Source: Nicotiana tabacum
Taxonomy: Eukaryota > Streptophyta > Magnoliopsida > Solanales > Solanaceae
Length of the DNA: 64,000 bases
NCBI RefSeq assembly: GCF_000715075.1
Contig: NC_134103.1
Span: 55,830,230 to 55,894,229, forward strand
Reading direction: 5' to 3'
The notes below the pieces were generated by a model that worked only from the letters and a program-made list of their open reading frames with translations, searched no databases and was not told where the DNA came from. Every line of letters begins with the position of its first letter. The stretch's first letter is position 1. Below, piece after piece: positions 11,406 to 23,219 of the stretch. A program made the translations under genes and the position numbers.

Positions 11406-11733
11406 TGAAATTTCAAGCTTTGCTTTGTGTAATCCAATCCTTTTCTTCTACTCTTTTGATTACTCTAATTAAATTACATTAATATTAGTCCATATTAATT
11501 GTTAGTCTAATTTTTGTGTACTATTTCTCTTTCGTGCTACTTCATTGGTGCTTTTATCTTGTTGTTTCTTTGTGAATTGTTTGACTCTTGTCCGTTTGCT
11601 TTTATTGTGCCTTTCTTTCATGTCAACATAAATTCCACTCCGACCTCGAAGTGGAACGGCTACTTGTTGGATACTCTTGTGGAGTTCGAAAGAAACTTAG
11701 GCAAACACCATATAGTTGTAAAAAGCTTGAGTG

Positions 11734-11878
11734 GTGAGAACATTTGTGTGAAGATCTTGAATGCCTATGACCTTGAGTGTATGCACGAGTGAACTTGTGC
11801 GACATCTACATTGAGTGTAACACTAAGGGAGTGAAAGTGAGGTCCTTATCTTCACTAACTTTTTTGTTTATTTTGTAG
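11734..11878 (+). other. Candidate leader intron of A
   Basis: Donor GTGAG after AGCTTGAGTG and acceptor TTTTGTAG, 145 nt apart, ending two bases before the ORF1 ATG at 11881. Element B keeps the same donor and acceptor words 154 nt apart at 4215-4368. Removing it would bring ORF1 close to the upstream leader. Inferred; no transcript evidence. Confidence 0.4.
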
Positions 11879-11880
11879 GA

Positions 11881-12117
11881 ATGATAGAAACTAGTGAAGG
11901 GTCTTCTTATGAAATGGAAGCCATGATGGAGGAAATATTGAACCAATTGGGAGTGTTGACCAATGATCTCAAGGAAGTTAAGTCTTCATTGAAACTCGAA
12001 GAACATTGGATAGACATGTTAGGGAGTATCAAACCTTTGCCCATGGATGATCCAAAGAATGATCATGAGTTGCAAAATAAGACTGGATTGTCACAAGGAG
12101 AAAAAGAAAAATGTTAG
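11881..12117 (+). CDS. ORF1 of element A, small coiled-coil-like protein
   Basis: 78 codons starting MIETSEGSSYEMEAMMEEIL. The heptad-like part (MMEEILNQLGVLTNDLKEVK) suggests a short coiled coil, so a gag-like assembly role is possible, but no zinc knuckle or capsid motif is visible. The start is chosen because it follows the candidate acceptor and matches MDSYVGSSYEI in B. Past the stop at 12115 the frame stays charged (KQEEMREKQESVSES) to about 12235, as in B, so the stop may be a mutation in a longer protein. Confidence 0.45.
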   Translation: MIETSEGSSYEMEAMMEEILNQLGVLTNDLKEVKSSLKLEEHWIDMLGSIKPLPMDDPKNDHELQNKTGLSQGEKEKC

Positions 12118-12391
12118 AAGAAAAATGAGAAAAGCGAGAGAAAACAAGAAGAGATGAGAGAAAAACAAGAGAGTGTGAGTGAGAGTGTATCTTATTCTAA
12201 CTCTTGTTATTTTAGTTGTTTGGACTTTTTGTAGGTTATTTTGAAGGTGAGCATAAAAATGCTTCAACATGGGAAAGAATTCATGAATTTTAGGAATCAA
12301 AGAAAATTGATATTCCTACTTCAAGTAAGCAAGCGAGCTTAAATTGGAAAGACCAAGATAAATAAGTTTCTATAGTTTCTTATCAAGGTAA

Positions 12392-14008
12392 ATGGCTAAT
12401 CCTAACTCTAAAGTTACATCAAATGACATTGTCAGTCGCTTGATTATGAGCGACAGTTTAACTACATATAATATTAATGATTCTTTACTTTGTGTTGACA
12501 TGCAAAAGGAAATTTGTGATAATACACTAGTTGGATATGATTTGGGAGCTAAATTTGTCATTGATTGTGAACTTGAAAAGCTCTAGACTAGTGTTGTGCC
12601 ATAGTTGGGAATCATGATTTTGAAGGTGTTTCCTTCAATGTTTGCCATGAAAATGAATTTATTTCTTCTTTAGATACAAGGAACACTTTTGAGAATGAAA
12701 ATTTGATAGAGGATGTATGTCTCTTGGCCAGTGAGCCTTATTGATGGGTATCTTAATCTTGAGAAGTTAAGTATTCATTGTATAGTGAAACTAGTGAGGA
12801 CATGAGTCTCTGTGAAAGTGAACTGATGAGCATTGTGGATCCATATTTGGATAATTGTTCTAGTTTATAAGTAAGTCAAGAACCTTGTGTGTTCGAGAGT
12901 GAACTTGAATATTTCAAGTTTGAAGTGAATGATTCTTGCTTATATATACTTAGTGCAATTGAGAAGGATGAATCTACTTGTTTAAATAACCTAACTCCTT
13001 CTTTCTTTATTATGAAGGATATCAGTGGGGAATTTTCTTGTTCCTTTGAGGAGGAAAACTCTAATGAGGAGTTAACTTGTTCCTTTGGGAAGGAAAGTCC
13101 TAACGCTATGTTCAAGGATGAAGAGGTTTTTGATAAAAAGAGGAGTGAGCTAATTGATGCTAGCTTTAGTATTAATTTCTCTACTTTCTCTACTTTACGC
13201 TTTGAGGATACATTTTGGTTAAGTTTTGTAAATGATTCTAGGATGAAATGCAAGAATGATCAATTTGAAGCACGGAATAACTTCTTTTATTTTACATGTG
13301 ATAAATCTTCTTGTGGTGACTTCACTGATGTCTTGAACTTCTTTGTGAAGGATTATCAAATGGGGAACCATAAGAGAGATAGATGTTTGAAGCTACCATT
13401 TGGGCCAACAAAAAGGTTTTGAAACTTCAATGCTTATCCAAGGCAATAATGGTATGTTTTATTGGTTAGTGCCTATTTTGGGGCTTTCTAAAGCCATGGA
13501 GGTAATTGCCTATACCCTTGACTTTCATAGTAGCAACTTTGAATTTATTGACTATAATTTGTTAATGTTATTATTATATTCATGTTGTGAGTTTCCAAGT
13601 GGCCAACTTAGAGATGATTTGAGGGTAATATTTGTGTATAATCCCTATGATTTACTCTATGATTTTGGTTTGCAATTGAGCCAAATGCCCATTATTTCGT
13701 TGGGAAAAGTGTTCTTTGTTGATCTTAAAGATGCTTGGTTATATTTCAAGAGTGTTCACTTTGATGCATGTAGTAGATGCCTTTGGATTAAAATGGTGCA
13801 TGAGTCTTATTGTGAAGTATCTTTACCATGCACAATTCTTTGTAAGCATGAAGTGCTTGATGTTTTGTTTCTTTGTGCTAAGAATTTCTTATGGAAACTT
13901 GAGCTTGACTATTTTGACTCTTGGCATGAAGTGAATCTGAATGATAAGCGAGTAGGTAGATCTAAATATGCTTTTATGTGTGGCATACTAAATGTTTGGA
14001 CTACCTAA
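12392..14008 (+). pseudogene. Unrecognised large ORF of element A, frameshifted
   Basis: Three partial frames seem to form one protein of about 540 residues: 12392-12586 (MANPNSKVTSND...), about 12600-12888 (NHDFEGVSFNVCHENEF, with stops near 12742 and 12870), 12889-13422 (Ser/Glu/Asp-rich, EFSCSFEEENSNEEL) and 13400-14008, an open 202-codon frame rich in Leu, Phe, Tyr and Cys (FYWLVPILGLSKAMEV, YNPYDLLYDFGLQLSQ). The last two overlap by 23 bp in different frames, consistent with one indel. I recognise no family: no RT, integrase, protease or zinc-knuckle motif. Lying just before the GAGGACGAA box and polypurine tract, it takes the place pol would have. It is the best candidate here for an undescribed element-encoded protein. 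Confidence 0.5.
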
Positions 14009-14263
14009 ATCACATTCCTTGTATGTTAAGCTTATGAGAACTATAATTTGTTAGTACTTAGGAGATTTTATGACTCCATGTGATGATATTTTGTACATAA
14101 TTCTTAGAGTCCTTGTGACTATTAGGAGAATTGGGTCAAAAGAATGCATGTGCACTTTCTTGTTTTACCATTACCATGCATATATTTGCCTCTCGATGAG
14201 TTTATACTTGTTCTCATTCCTTTCATGTTTTGCAAGGTTTGAATTTGAGGACGAATTCTTTTC

Positions 14264-14356
14264 AAGAAGGGGAGGATGATATGATCCAAGATAGCCAACA
14301 TGCGCTTTGGATGTCAATTGATGGCTACTTTCGCAATTGGAGGTTATGTGTGCAAT
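14264..14356 (+). repeat. Polypurine tract and truncated 3' LTR of A
   Basis: AAGAAGGGGAGGA (14264-14276) directly precedes TGATATGATCC, the LTR start. The LTR matches the 5' copy up to TGTGTGCAAT and stops at 14356, where gypsy sequence of the opposite strand begins. The loss is a deletion or recombination, not a normal end. Confidence 0.8.
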
Positions 14357-15290
14357 CACAAGGCATACCCAAATAACAAGCAAAGCATGATGGAACATAT
14401 GAATAAGTGGAACTAGGGTCAAATAATACGGAAGCATCCCAGTGGCACACTGAAATAATACTTGTGATCACTGCATCTAAAGTAACTGCCTCTGGTCTGG
14501 TGGTAAAAGCATAGCATCGAGCCTGACCACCACCTATCTGACCTCCCCCTCTGGGCGACCTCGACTCGCACGACCTCCACCCCAAGATGGTTGAGTAGGT
14601 GGTGTAGCAACAGGTGCATGGGCCATATACTTGCCTCCCTACTACACTAGAACTCTATAATGAAGGGGACAACACTTCCTCACATGCCCCAACTCTCCAT
14701 AATCATAACAACCTCGAGCCGAAAATGACGCTAGGGCCTACATCGGACCTCGGGAACTAGAATAGCCACTGGAAGAACCCTGTACTGATGAACCCTGAAC
14801 TGATGGAGCATGGTACGAGCTCTAAGCTAGAAGTGCACTAAACGACAACTAGCCCGGGTGAATACTGTATAAACCATGACTAGCTGATGCACCATGATGA
14901 GCCGGACGAGCCATTTGAGCGGGCCTGTAAGGACGACCTCTGCTATGATATGACTGACCTACAGATGAGGTACCATTCAAACCACCAAATCCACAGGGCC
15001 TCTTTCCTTCCCACTCTTCGCGCTCAAGCTTGCAAACCGACTCCAAGCACCTAGCAATTTGGACCACCTGGTCAAACTTAGCATCTGTCTCGGTCTCTCG
15101 GGACAAACTATAACGTAGACCATAGTTGAGGCCATCAATGAACCTCCTGATCCTCTCTCTGTGTGAACCAACCATATAGCATGGCAGGCCAAATCTACGA
15201 ATCTCATCTCATACTAGGTCACAATCATATCTCCCTGGTGTAGCTGCTCAAAAACTTTATGCATCTCCTCCCTAAAAGTCTATGGGACAA
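14357..15290 (-). pseudogene. Gypsy gag-protease fragment K
   Basis: Minus strand, 5' to 3': gag around 15290-14850 (REEMHKVFEQLHQGDM, then RERIRRFIDGLNYGLRYSL), matching the same part of G gag (ESVRRFVAGLHSGIQ); a CCHC knuckle at 14711-14669 reading CYDYGELGHVRKCC, with the second Cys replaced by Tyr; then protease (VLFDPSSTYSYV, where Gly after Asp-Pro is Ser) to about 14357. Frames shift at least twice. The N-terminus of gag and everything after the protease are missing. Both ends abut unrelated elements (A and L) without visible duplications. Confidence 0.8.
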
Positions 15291-15679
15291 ACATTAGCTT
15301 ATTCCGAAGACTAACAAGACTTACCAATTGAATTATCCCTAAAACAATTAAGATATTAAGAGCACCCGAATATAGCTACAAGTAGTTAAATTCTATCCCT
15401 AGGTATAATCTATAAAATGACGGTTAACGCCTCACATTCTTGTTAATTAATTTTTTCCAACCCCAAATTACCTTTTCCAAGATTAATTCGAAGTTAATGG
15501 GCGAGTGTTAGAATTAGCTAATCCTTTTGGAAATATTAAAGTACAAGAATAATTAAAGAAACAATAACTCACTTCAATATTAGTAAAAATCGTTCAATAA
15601 ATAAGCACAACAAGATATTTAATCCAAACTTTAAATATGAATATTCCCATAAACAAGATTCAAATATTGGAATAACTAC

Positions 15680-17033
15680 TAGATGGTAGGCTAAAAGTGC
15701 GTGTTTTAGTTACTTATCGCACTCTAATTTACTGTACTTTAATTGAGTTTGAGCGTTAATCGCTAGTGTTATGCACTAATTGTGTGCTTTATTCCTTATA
15801 AAAGGGATCCCGAGCTATGTAGATGTTATGGGATGAATTCACGCCATTTTGGAGATTTAAAGTCTGAGTAAAAGCCCAAGAATTAAGTTGGGATCGAGTT
15901 CGGGGATCCACGAACACTAGTGCATTCAAAGAAAGAAATGAGGACTCGAGCCGGGCGTCACCCAGGTGCATGAGAGTGCACTGGGAATGCATGTGAGGCA
16001 GTGGAACATGCAAAATGCACGGCCAAATGAGTGAGCAGGTCCCCAGGTGCGCGGTCGCACACGTCCATTCTGGGAAAAGTCCTATTTCGTCTAAGAGAAG
16101 GTGTGTTCGTTTGGGCCCGAGCCTACATGGTGTATATACATGGGAAAATGGTATTTTGAGGACTTTTGACATACTTTAGACTTAATAAGGCTAAGGAGAA
16201 GTGGGAGAAGCAAGAGCACAAGGATTTCATCATTCAATCATAACTCAAGACAAGGGTTTGAATTGTTTTATGTTTTCCTTTAACTTAAACTTATTTGTGA
16301 TGAATTACTCCATATCTATGGAGTAGTTCTCTTTAGGGATTGATGGATTTGGTGTATTGAGAATTATTTGTGGATATTAACACTAGTTTTTATGTATTGA
16401 ATCGTTTTGGGTATTTTAATTATTGTATATATATTCTCATGTTTATGTAATCAAAAGAGGCATAACTTGTGATGTTTTTGCATTATCTTGTTGGTTGAAT
16501 TCATTGATTCTTCTTAGTAATCGAAAGAGGCTAGTTGAATTATTGTTTAGACCTAGTTAGGAGAATAATCCAAAGAGGTTCTCTTACAAACCAATTCACT
16601 ACGAAGTTTTGCATATCTTCACCGAGCTTAACTTAGTTCATATTGTGAGGTTGAGACTTAATCGAGAGAGGAGTTTATACCGAACATTCGAACTCATAAT
16701 AGATTGAATTCGAGAGACTCACTTGAACCTTAGAAGTGAATTAACTAGAGTTAAATCCCAGACAAGTGTCTTGCACCTGTCCAATCAAACCTTATTTTCT
16801 CCCATTTATATCTTCTTTGCTTACTCTTGTTGCAATTGTCAATAGCCAATAGTTTAGAATCTTAGTTAGTTTTAGTTTTAATCACATAAATCTCAATTGT
16901 TGATCATTTTGGATAGCAATCAAGCTATAAACTACGAACATACTATTTAACTCCAATCCCTGTAGATACGATATTATATTATACTATATTTGACTAGCGA
17001 GCGTATTTAAGTGTGTGTTTTGCGCTCATTAAT
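15680..17033 (+). mobile_element. Insertion M, probable solo LTR
   Basis: A 1.35-kb block present in the 3' LTR of L and absent from the 5' LTR (empty site near 40325). ACTAC at 15675-15679 and 17034-17038 flanks it and may be the target duplication, although the ends are then TAGATGG and CATTAAT, not TG...CA. It has a TATA-like TTATAAAAGG near 15796, a palindromic word GTGCG-CGGT-CGCAC at 16047-16060, and no ORF beyond 127 chance codons. LTR-like composition; family not recognised. Confidence 0.5.
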
Positions 17034-17279
17034 ACTACACACTTAAGTATTCAATACAAATGAAGAAAATGAAGAAATAAGTATAAATGGATAAGAAATT
17101 ATCAACCAAAATCTTTAAATCTTCAAGTCCCAAGTGTGTGTGATAAACCCTAGCTCCAAGCTTGTCTTTCTTAGTCAAGAAGACCAAAAATTAGCCAAAG
17201 ATCCCCTCTAAATGAGCAGGGTCAAGTATTAAATGGTTTGGGACCAAAAAATGTGAATTTCCAAAACATCCCAATTTTT

Positions 17280-17460
17280 CTGCCAATTTCTTCTTCGCAT
17301 TCGCGTTCGCGACGGTTTATCTCCTGAAACTTCGCATTCGTGATATGACCTTCGCGTTTGCGAAGGTATAACTCTTGAAGCATCGCTTTAGCGGTATGAC
17401 CTTCACGTTCGTGAAGGTTTGAATCTGGAAGCCTCGCGTTCACGAAGGGTATATCACTTG
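17280..17460 (-). repeat. GCGAAGG word cluster in LTR of L
   Basis: Repeated TTCGCG and GCGAAGG words. CCTTCGC-GTTT-GCGAAGG at 17349-17366 is a perfect 7-bp stem with a 4-nt spacer. Similar words recur inside L at 37245-37430 and 37860-37985. Confidence 0.65.
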
Positions 17461-17590
17461 GCAGAAAATTTATCTTCGTTTTACCTCTTTTTGACTTGTT
17501 TTCACTTGGTTTCTTCCCGATCGCTTCTAAATCACATAAAACCTGTAAAATAGAAGTAAACGATATTAAACACACTTATCAAACTTATCA

Positions 17591-18907
17591 AACTTCCAAA
17601 CTTAAACTATTGCTTGTTCTCAAGCAATCAAAGCACAAAATCTCCTTCCAAGTAATCAACTCAATAGTGCATCATTATCATACCAAGTCAAAAAGTCTAC
17701 TTTAAGCACAAACACATGACTTTAATCGGTACCAATTATTAATACAAGGCACATAAATCAACAGCAACTTCTTAAAAATATTATTTCATTTCAAGTGCAT
17801 AAACACCAAATTCATCAAAGTAGCAATCATGTCATGCACTAAAGCTTCAAATTTTGCCTCTTCGTCACAAAACAACTTTTCTTTTGTTCATTCTTTGCAA
17901 TTGGAATAAAGGAACAAATGAACAACTCAAATCTCAAAGTGCCCTCACAAGCAAGAGAGGACTCCACACTCATAAATTGCAATTCAAAAGATAAATGAGA
18001 TATTAAATGGAAAGAATTAACTCTCTCTCATAAAGATATTTAAATGCACACAAGTAGTACCATTGGCTTGCCCTTCATGTATTTCTCCACTAATGTAGAC
18101 ACACTTCGTTCAAATCAATTCGGACTTAAAAGGTTGTAGTTAGGCTTTTGGTTAAGGTAGGACACAATTTTTGTTAGTGACTCAATACCTTCCTAAGCAC
18201 TATAATTTTTCAATAATGAAAGTACGCTTCCTTCAAAAACTTTTCCACCCTTTCATCATTTTTCATTTCATTACCTAGTCTTCCATTTATTCACCATTCT
18301 CTATTATTCCTTCCTTTTTATTTTTTCGTATATTATTTTTTTCTTTATCCAAAGCCATGGAATGTTCCACTATAATAATTGTTTTTGGTCTTTTTAACCT
18401 TTCACCTTATAAACAACTTTCACATCACAACGTTTTCCCAAACATAGGCTTTTACCCCATGTTCACACTTTCAAAGTACTTAGGGAGGTGGGATACCAAA
18501 ATATAGATCAATAAAGAACAAAAGATTAAAGCATTTAACATGGTTGCCAAAGAAATGGTTAAAGGCTCAAAAGAGGTTGACTAGGGAAAATATGCAAGGG
18601 TAGGAAATTTAAGGAAAAATAATGGTCCAAGGAAGGCCTAACATCATTTTTCAAACCATGTTAGTCTAGGATTTCTCCTCGAAGAACATTACGGGTAAGT
18701 TTTAGACTACAAATCATGCAAAAGAACTCACAACAAACCTCACCACACATGGCATATGTGAATTCAAGTGAAATATGAATCCAAAACCGAATTGAATCAA
18801 ATTAACTAAAAAAAGTCACTCATAGCCTAAGTTCACTACTTAGTGAACTTAAGAGCCAAATATGGAATCTAAAAGTTATAACAAGAATTATTACTTCAAT
18901 CTCTTTT
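17591..18907 (-). other. Noncoding 3' region of L
   Basis: AT-rich, no sustained frame on either strand. It precedes (in L's orientation) the 3' LTR and continues at 24769 once solo LTR H is removed. Confidence 0.5.
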
Positions 18908-20839
18908 TGTCACGACCCAAAATCCCAACTTATCGTGATGGTGCCTTACACACATGCTAGGCAAGCCGACAATCACATAACTACTAAGCATTTGAATAAA
19001 CCATGTTTTAATAAGCTCAACAGTGGGAAGTCTCATAAACATAAGATAAAAATAACTGAAATGTTGCTACAACCACCCTAAAATATGGTGTCAACGAGTA
19101 CACGAGCACTACTGAATAACAAGGTACAAGGCAAATCCTCTAACACAACTGTCTAAACACAAGAACAATAAAGATAGAGATAACAGAAAGAGAACTTCAA
19201 GGACTGCAGACGATATGACAGCTACTCAAGTCTGAAAATCACTTCGACCGGATGTACCTGGATCTTCAAGCGAAGTGTAGAGTGTAGTATGAGTACAACC
19301 GACCCAATATAGTCAATAAGAAACAACACTAACCTTGGATTAAAATTAGTGACGAGCTCAGAACAATAGTCAAATACCAATACCAATAGCCGATAATAGT
19401 TCAGATTAAAAAGGATAAACCGTAGAAACAATAGCTCAATGATATCAAGTTCAGCTTGTTCATGTTTCAGAAATTTAGGCATGCTTTGAAGTAGAACAGT
19501 TAAGGCCCAACACAACTAAAGCAGGTAAATTATCAGTTAGCATTAGGAAAGTACATATCTATGCCTACATGTCAATCAACAATATCACAGTGGATCCATC
19601 AAGAACATTTACACTTAGCACTGTACAGATGCCTGGCATAACTGTCCATCATTGAGCACATATATGAAATACTGTGCCTGCACCCACTGCTGGCATGTCA
19701 GACTCTGGAGGGGTGGATCCTACCCAAATGCTAATCATAATAATTTATCCCAATAGTGAGGCCTGATGCACGCATCGCCCCAAAACAATAACACTTAGCC
19801 AAATATGAGCCTAGCGTACGTGTCACCTTAAAATTAGTACCAAACCGGCTCTAAGGCCCAAACTTAGTCATTTATCATTCAAGTCTCAGATAAACACATC
19901 TCAAATACTTAGTTTAACAATTTTACCCTTAAGTGGTATCAACAACATGTGAGGAATCAAATAAGAAGTATTGAGACAGAGATATCATATACATATATAG
20001 TATCATGACTGAGAACATGTGCAAATAAGGTATATAACACAGAAAGAACAAGAATAGCCCTATCCAGTCTCCAACAGTTAGCACATAGCCTAGACATGAT
20101 GTCTAACCTGATTCATAGTTCAAATAGTCAAACAAGTAGGGGGAATGCGTGGATAATATGATATGATAGCAAAACAAGCCGGCAATAGCCAAAAGGCCCC
20201 ACCAAACCATAACACACCGGTGCATGCATACAAGCACATCACCTAGCACGTACGTCACTCCAATATCTTTCATATAACATAGTTCTCGGGGTTAAATACC
20301 ATCAAATCCATGTTTAGATGTGTTACTTACCTCAAAGCGTGCAACTCAATGCTCCAACAAACCCATGCCACGCGAATCGGTCCCTGGACGACCTGAATCT
20401 AGTCAAAGCATTTTAATCCCTTCAGAAATAGTTATAGGAAACAAGTCCAAAAGATAAAGCTAAGTTGAAAAAGTCAACCCAAAAAGGTAACCCTGGGCCC
20501 ACACCTCGAAACCCAATAAAATTCATAAAATTCAAACACCCATTCAATTACGAGTCCAACCATACTAAATTCATCCAATTCTTTCCATAAATCAACCTCC
20601 AAATCCACAATTTTCATTCTCCAACAACATAGTCTAAAATCCCCAAATTTTACCTCAAACACTCATAATCTAGGTGTAAAAATAAATGGGTAAACCACCC
20701 CAACTCTTCATAGCTGCACACACATGCCCCTTCTACAGCTCCGCACCTGCTGCAAAAATCTCAAAGGTGCGGTTATGTAAGGCCCCGTAAAAGTTTTCCT
20801 AAAAACCTGATTTTCGTGATGCCAAAGTAGGCGTAGAGG

Positions 20840-21447
20840 TTATATTAGTAGAAATTCTTCGCGGCTCGCAAGCTCGTCACGGTTATGGAAAGCAGAGTTG
20901 ATAGGGCCAGACCTTGTACATCAGGCTATGGAAAATGTTAATATCATAAAGGAGCGGTTGAAAACTGCTCAGATTCGTCAAAAATCCTATTCGAATGTTC
21001 GTCGCAGAGACGTAGAGTTCAAAGAAGATGATTGGGTATTCTTGAAGGTTTCTCCCATGAAGGGTATTATGAGGTTTGTGAAAAAGGGGAAATTGAGTCC
21101 GAGGTATGTCGGACCGTACAAAATCATTCAGAGAATTGTCCAGGTGGTGTACAAGCTTGAGCTACCACTCGAAATGTCATTAGTCCACCCAGTATTACAT
21201 GTTTCTATGTTGAAGAAGGTAGTTGGAGATCCGTCAGCTACTGTGTTGGTTGAAGACCATTAGGGTTAATGAAGAATTGTCATATGAATAATTTCTAGTT
21301 GCCATTCTTGATAAGCAAGTCCGAAAGTTGAGGAATAAAGAAATTGCCTCCATGAAAGTATTATGGCAAAACCAGCAAGTTGAATAGGCCACGTGGGAGG
21401 CCGAGGAAGAAATGAAGAAGAAGTATCCTTACTTGTTTGAATAGCTA
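20840..21447 (+). pseudogene. F integrase C-terminus and chromodomain
   Basis: From about 20860 the frame reads WKAELIGPDLVHQAMENV, the end of the gypsy integrase core, through the open stretch 20898-21263 with the GPY/F module (GKLSPRYVGPYKIIQRI; HPVLHVSMLKK). A frameshift near 21255 moves to the frame reading VRKLRNKEIASMKVLWQNQQ, then a TAG, then ATWEAEEEMKKKYPYLFE and a stop at 21442-21444: a typical chromodomain that would direct integration into heterochromatin. Catalytic residues of the integrase are deleted. Confidence 0.85.
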
Positions 21448-21795
21448 TGTAATCCTTTCTTTTTATGAACTTGTCGCGTATGAATTTAGTATCACTTGTT
21501 CAGTTAATGTAAAGGTGTTCCTTTTGATTATGTGTTGCTTATGAGGCCACGGTTGGTACTGTTATGAGTTTGTTACATCGTTAAGTTGTGCATATATTTG
21601 TAAGATGTATTTCTGGGGCTCTCTGGCAGGTGGATAGGCCTAGTTACAAATCGAACTCTAGCGAAATTTTTGGAAATTTAGGGAGTTAGTTAAATTTGGG
21701 GTTGCTGGTGTAGGGTATGATAACTGAGTTGCACAAGGTGCTTATAATGGACCATGATCCTCATTCGAGGACGAATGATCTTAAGTGGGGGAAAT
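21448..21795 (+). other. 3' UTR, GAGGACGAA box and polypurine tract of F
   Basis: No ORF. GAGGACGAA at 21767-21775 and the tract AAGTGGGGGAAAT at 21783-21795 lie immediately before the 3' LTR start at 21796. Confidence 0.7.
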
Positions 21796-21894
21796 TGTAA
21801 GGCCCCGTAAAATTTTTCCTAAAAACCAAGCTCTCTGTAGTTCGGACTTTTTGGATTAAACAGTGCATTGGGGATTTGAAGGAAAATGATGGGC

Positions 21895-22250
21895 AGAAGA
21901 ACGCATTATTCTGCGGCGGCAGAACCACTCTGCGGACCGCAGACTGGTCGCAGAGTGGGGTAGATTTCTGGGGCATTTTGATGTCCAATTTCGCGGCCAT
22001 TATGCGACCATATAACCATTTCACGGACCGAATTCTTGTCGCATATCCCGCCTTGGGATTTTTCGGAGGGAGGTTCTACGGTGCACTATGCGACCGCAGA
22101 ACCATTCTACGATGCATTATGCGACAAGAATTCGGCCTCCGACCGCATACCAGGTCAATTTTTTTTCCAGTTCTGGCACCTAGTTTTGCGGTCATTTTGT
22201 AGAGCGCATAACCATTATGCGGTCGCATAGGCGACCGCAGAACCTGTTCC
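21895..22250 (+). repeat. GCGACCGC word cluster in F LTR
   Basis: More than ten variants of GCGACCGCAGA, TGCGACC or GCGGACC, sense and inverted. 22219-22238 reads GCGGTCGC-ATAG-GCGACCGC, a perfect 8-bp stem with a 4-nt spacer. The same words, more diverged, lie at 62290-62640 in S. Confidence 0.75.
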
Positions 22251-23219
22251 GGAGCTTTAGTTTTGGGGGTTTTAAACCCGACCCAATTCCGTTAAAACAC
22301 ACCCCATAGACCATTTTGAGCAAATTTTTGATATTTTTGACTGAGAGGGAGAGTTCTTAGAGTGGGGGAGCAATATTTAACCATTACCCATCAATTCTTG
22401 CTCAATCATTGAGGATTAATAAAGGAAGTCTTCACCCTAAAGGTAAGAATCTATGTCCTAGCTCTCAATTTCGAAATTTTGTAAAAATGGAGTAATTAGA
22501 GAGGCAATTATTGGGTGTGGGGGGTTGTTGTCTTGCATGCATGTATCCTTGAAGTATGTGGGAAGATTGTGAGCTAAAAATGGTAGAGAGTGGGTTGGGA
22601 AATGATGGAATCTTCCACAAAAGAGCCTTAGAACCTTAATGCATACCTAGTGTTTGATAAAATGCTCAAATGAGCTAAAACCATTATCATCTTCCTGATT
22701 TTTGGTTCAACTTGTTATATTTCTAAAATAGATTGAAGTTGCTAAGAATTCCGGATCATTTTAGAGTTGAGAAGCTCAATTGAGGTATGTTGGCTAAACC
22801 CCCTTCTTCTTAGAATCGAATCCCACGGTGTTCATGTAATTGGAGTAAGTCTTTGATCATTACTGAATTGGCTTTTCCTAATATGGCTGTGTTGAAGGAT
22901 GTTTGTTCAATATTTATTCTAAATGCGTCGTCATGTCATCTTGTCATTTGAGAATATGTGTTAGGAATGTTAAACCTTCATGTCAAGACCGAAATAAAGG
23001 TTGTTATGCCAAATGGTGTGAAAGGCCTCTATGTGCCTAAGATTTCCTAAATTGCTCATATATGAATTAATGTCTTGAATGGGAAGTCCTATTAATGTTA
23101 ATAATGATAATGATATTTGAACATGGAAAAGGGAACTGGAACTATGAAATACGACCAAGTGCCAAGAATGACTTTGTAATTGTTAAGAAGTACAATGTGA
23201 GATGATTGACTGAAGAAGG

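Larger units (their letters stand above)
10151..14356 (+). mobile_element. Element A: non-autonomous LTR retrotransposon
   Basis: A near-complete element: 5' LTR (10151-10647), primer site for initiator tRNA-Met (10651), long leader with a tandem array, a candidate leader intron, two coding regions, GAGGACGAA box (14247), polypurine tract (14264-14276), and a 3' LTR cut off after about 80 bp at 14356. TGATATGACCC at 10151 and TGATATGATCC at 14277 mark equivalent LTR starts. No protease, RT, RNase H or integrase motif was found inside, so it would depend on another element. A second LTR copy lies inverted at 57364-57710, and B shares its leader and ORF1 layout. With the 3' LTR truncated no target duplication can be read; the 5' flank is CTATA. 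Confidence 0.75.
15296..17590 (-). repeat. 3' LTR of L, truncated and interrupted
   Basis: Minus-strand start TGATAAG at 17590, after the purine-rich AAGTTTGGAAG. It matches the 5' LTR until 15296, where K begins; the terminal 340-350 bp present at 39599-39945 are missing. Insertion M splits it at 15680-17033. The uninterrupted site is seen in the 5' LTR near 40325. Confidence 0.7.

Noticed and set aside
12091..12300. Phe/Leu-rich minus-strand ORF, looks like membrane segments
   Set aside because: Antisense of the Lys/Glu-rich tail of ORF1 in A; the same artefact occurs at 5194-5513 in B.
21876..22202. 108-codon ORF in F LTR
   Set aside because: Generated by the GCGACCGC word cluster; the S copy does not keep the frame.
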